The notes under the pieces are model-generated. The model did not search any database and was not told where the DNA came from. It worked only from the letters and a program-made list of their open reading frames with translations. Below are positions 44,239 to 45,088 of a stretch of DNA of 45,088 nt, piece by piece (position 1 is the stretch's first letter; every line of letters starts with the position of its first letter). The position numbers and the translations under genes are program-made. The stretch comes from Gemmatimonadota bacterium (GTDB lineage: Bacteria > JAAXHH01), in the NCBI GenBank assembly GCA_026706345.1, contig JAPOYX010000066.1, forward strand, positions 1 to 45,088. Reading direction: 5' to 3'.

Positions 44239-45015
44239 TTACAGTATCGTCCTGGCCAGTATATAGTCCAGGCACAAGATCAGAATGCACGACACCACCA
44301 CCGTGTTGGTGGTCGCTTTGCCCACGCCTTCCGCGCCCGAACCCGGCTTCACCTTGAACCCCTGGTAACAGGCGACCGTGGTGATCGTAATCCCGAAGCA
44401 AAAGGCCTTGGACAGCCCGAAGAAGGCGTCCTTGGTCCGGAAGAACTCCCGCATGCCGCGCTCGAAGTCCGGGATGCTCACCTGCATCCGGTCGAGGGCT
44501 GCGACCATGCCGGACAGCGTGCCGATCAGGTCGGCGAAGACCACGAGGACCGGCAGCATGAACATGCCCGCGATGATGCGGGGAATCGCCAGGTAGACGA
44601 TGGGGTTCATGGCCATCACCTCGTAGGCGTCGATCTGCTCCGTTACCCGCATCGTGCCGAGTTCCGCCGCGATGGTGGCGCCCACCCGTCCCGACAGCAC
44701 CAGGGCGCCCAGGACCGGCGCGAGTTCGAGGACCACCGAAGACAGGACGACGCTGCCCACCAGGTAGGCGGGCACGTATCCCTGGAACTGGTACCCGGTC
44801 TGCACCGCGGTCACCAGGCCGGCGAAGAAGGCGATGATCAGGACGATCGGCATGGAATGTATGCCGATCTCGAACATCTGGTGGACCATCAATCCCCAGT
44901 ACGTCCGGATCTTCGGCAGGTTCCGGACGACTTCGACCATCATCATGCCGAAGTCGCCGATATTCGTCAGCGCCCAGAGGACGCGCCTGCCAAGGAAGGA
45001 GAGGAAAGCAGTCAT
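44239..45015 (-). CDS. mlaE: MlaE-family ABC lipid transporter permease
   Basis: This is a 258-residue permease with about five membrane helices. Family landmarks are GLVTAVQTGYQF, LVLSGRVGATIAAELGTMRVTEQIDA (split here by a short span) and MAMNPIVYLAIPRIIAG. It pairs with MlaD and an MlaF ATPase to move phospholipids. No MlaF gene lies between mlaE and mlaD, so it must be elsewhere. Its ATG overlaps the stop of an upstream frame (ATGA). Confidence 0.93.
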   Translation of the reverse strand: MTAFLSFLGRRVLWALTNIGDFGMMMVEVVRNLPKIRTYWGLMVHQMFEIGIHSMPIVLIIAFFAGLVTAVQTGYQFQGYVPAYLVGSVVLSSVVLELAPVLGALVLSGRVGATIAAELGTMRVTEQIDAYEVMAMNPIVYLAIPRIIAGMFMLPVLVVFADLIGTLSGMVAALDRMQVSIPDFERGMREFFRTKDAFFGLSKAFCFGITITTVACYQGFKVKPGSGAEGVGKATTNTVVVSCILILCLDYILARTIL

Positions 45016-45088
45016 AGTCGGCTTAAAGGGCCGCGCGGCTGCAGGACGACGCAGTCACGCGGCTGCAGGACGACGCAGTCACGCGGCT
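45012..45088 (-). CDS. C-terminal end of an upstream gene with octapeptide repeats (partial)
   Basis: A frame entering from the right edge reads two copies of DCVVLQPR, then GPLSRL and TGA. The TGA overlaps the mlaE ATG in the ATGA manner, as real operon partners do. Only 25 codons are visible, so the gene cannot be identified; an MlaF-type ATPase is possible by operon logic. The repeat tail would be unusual for it. Confidence 0.4.
   Translation of the reverse strand, partial: PRDCVVLQPRDCVVLQPRGPLSRL
45035..45088. repeat. 24-bp tandem repeat running off the right edge
   Basis: The 24-base unit (45035-45058) is repeated exactly at 45059-45082, and the first six bases of a third copy fill 45083-45088. 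The unit length is a multiple of three, which keeps the frame ending at 45012 open. The array may continue beyond the window. Confidence 0.92.

Overview
The window is a GC-rich stretch of bacterial chromosome, coding-dense on both strands and made almost entirely of housekeeping genes. No phage, insertion sequence, CRISPR array or rRNA was seen. The organism is a diderm: it has MlaD and MlaE lipid-transport parts, a class A penicillin-binding protein and a short primary sigma factor without region 1.1. A sigma factor of that shape is typical of the FCB group (Bacteroidota, Chlorobiota and relatives). RNase Y, a split PurS/PurL/PurQ synthase and a PhyH/SDR/beta-propeller cassette would fit an uncultured FCB-like lineage such as Latescibacterota or Gemmatimonadota. 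That placement is inference, not a sequence match.

Layout. From 1 to 5839 (minus strand) lies purS-purL-purQ, followed by a stand-alone FtsK-type membrane domain and a secreted subtilisin-like protease that runs off the left edge. From 5840 to 6319 is a divergent control region. From 6320 to 10480 (plus strand) are the primary sigma factor, with an apparent AUC start codon, a strong terminator, and secA. From 10543 to 28729 (minus strand) is a long co-directional block: thrS-infC-rpmI-rplT-pheS-pheT-zapB-like-zapA-rny-xseA-xseB-polyprenyl synthase-nadK-recN-pgsA, then an unfamiliar four-gene set (314-residue unknown protein, PqqD-like protein, FtsX-type permease, LolD-type ATPase). From 28813 to 30270 is a ChlI/MoxR-like ATPase (minus). 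It is divergent from an unknown membrane-anchored protein translationally coupled to PBP1A (30457-33764, plus). After a small conserved unknown gene come tRNA-Gly and tRNA-Cys, then a plus-strand catabolic-looking set (beta-propeller protein, phytanoyl-CoA dioxygenase family protein, SDR oxidoreductase). From 37560 to 41142 (minus) lie a methyltransferase, a SAM hydrolase family protein and acetyl-CoA synthetase. From 41345 a small acidic coiled-coil gene faces kdgK, an O-methyltransferase, mlaD and mlaE, and the tail of one more gene at the right edge.

The most interesting points are these. (1) The 314-residue protein, PqqD-like protein, permease and ATPase look like an undescribed export or modification cassette. 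(2) Two near-cognate start codons occur, AUU for infC and AUC for the primary sigma factor, which could place sigma synthesis under IF3 control. (3) PurS is a tandem duplication that looks like an intermediate between small and large FGAM synthases. (4) Short G-rich tandem repeats recur at gene junctions and protein tails. (5) An unknown anchored protein is coupled to PBP1A and is a candidate regulator. Several sigma70-like promoters could be read directly; some of them settle which start codon is possible.
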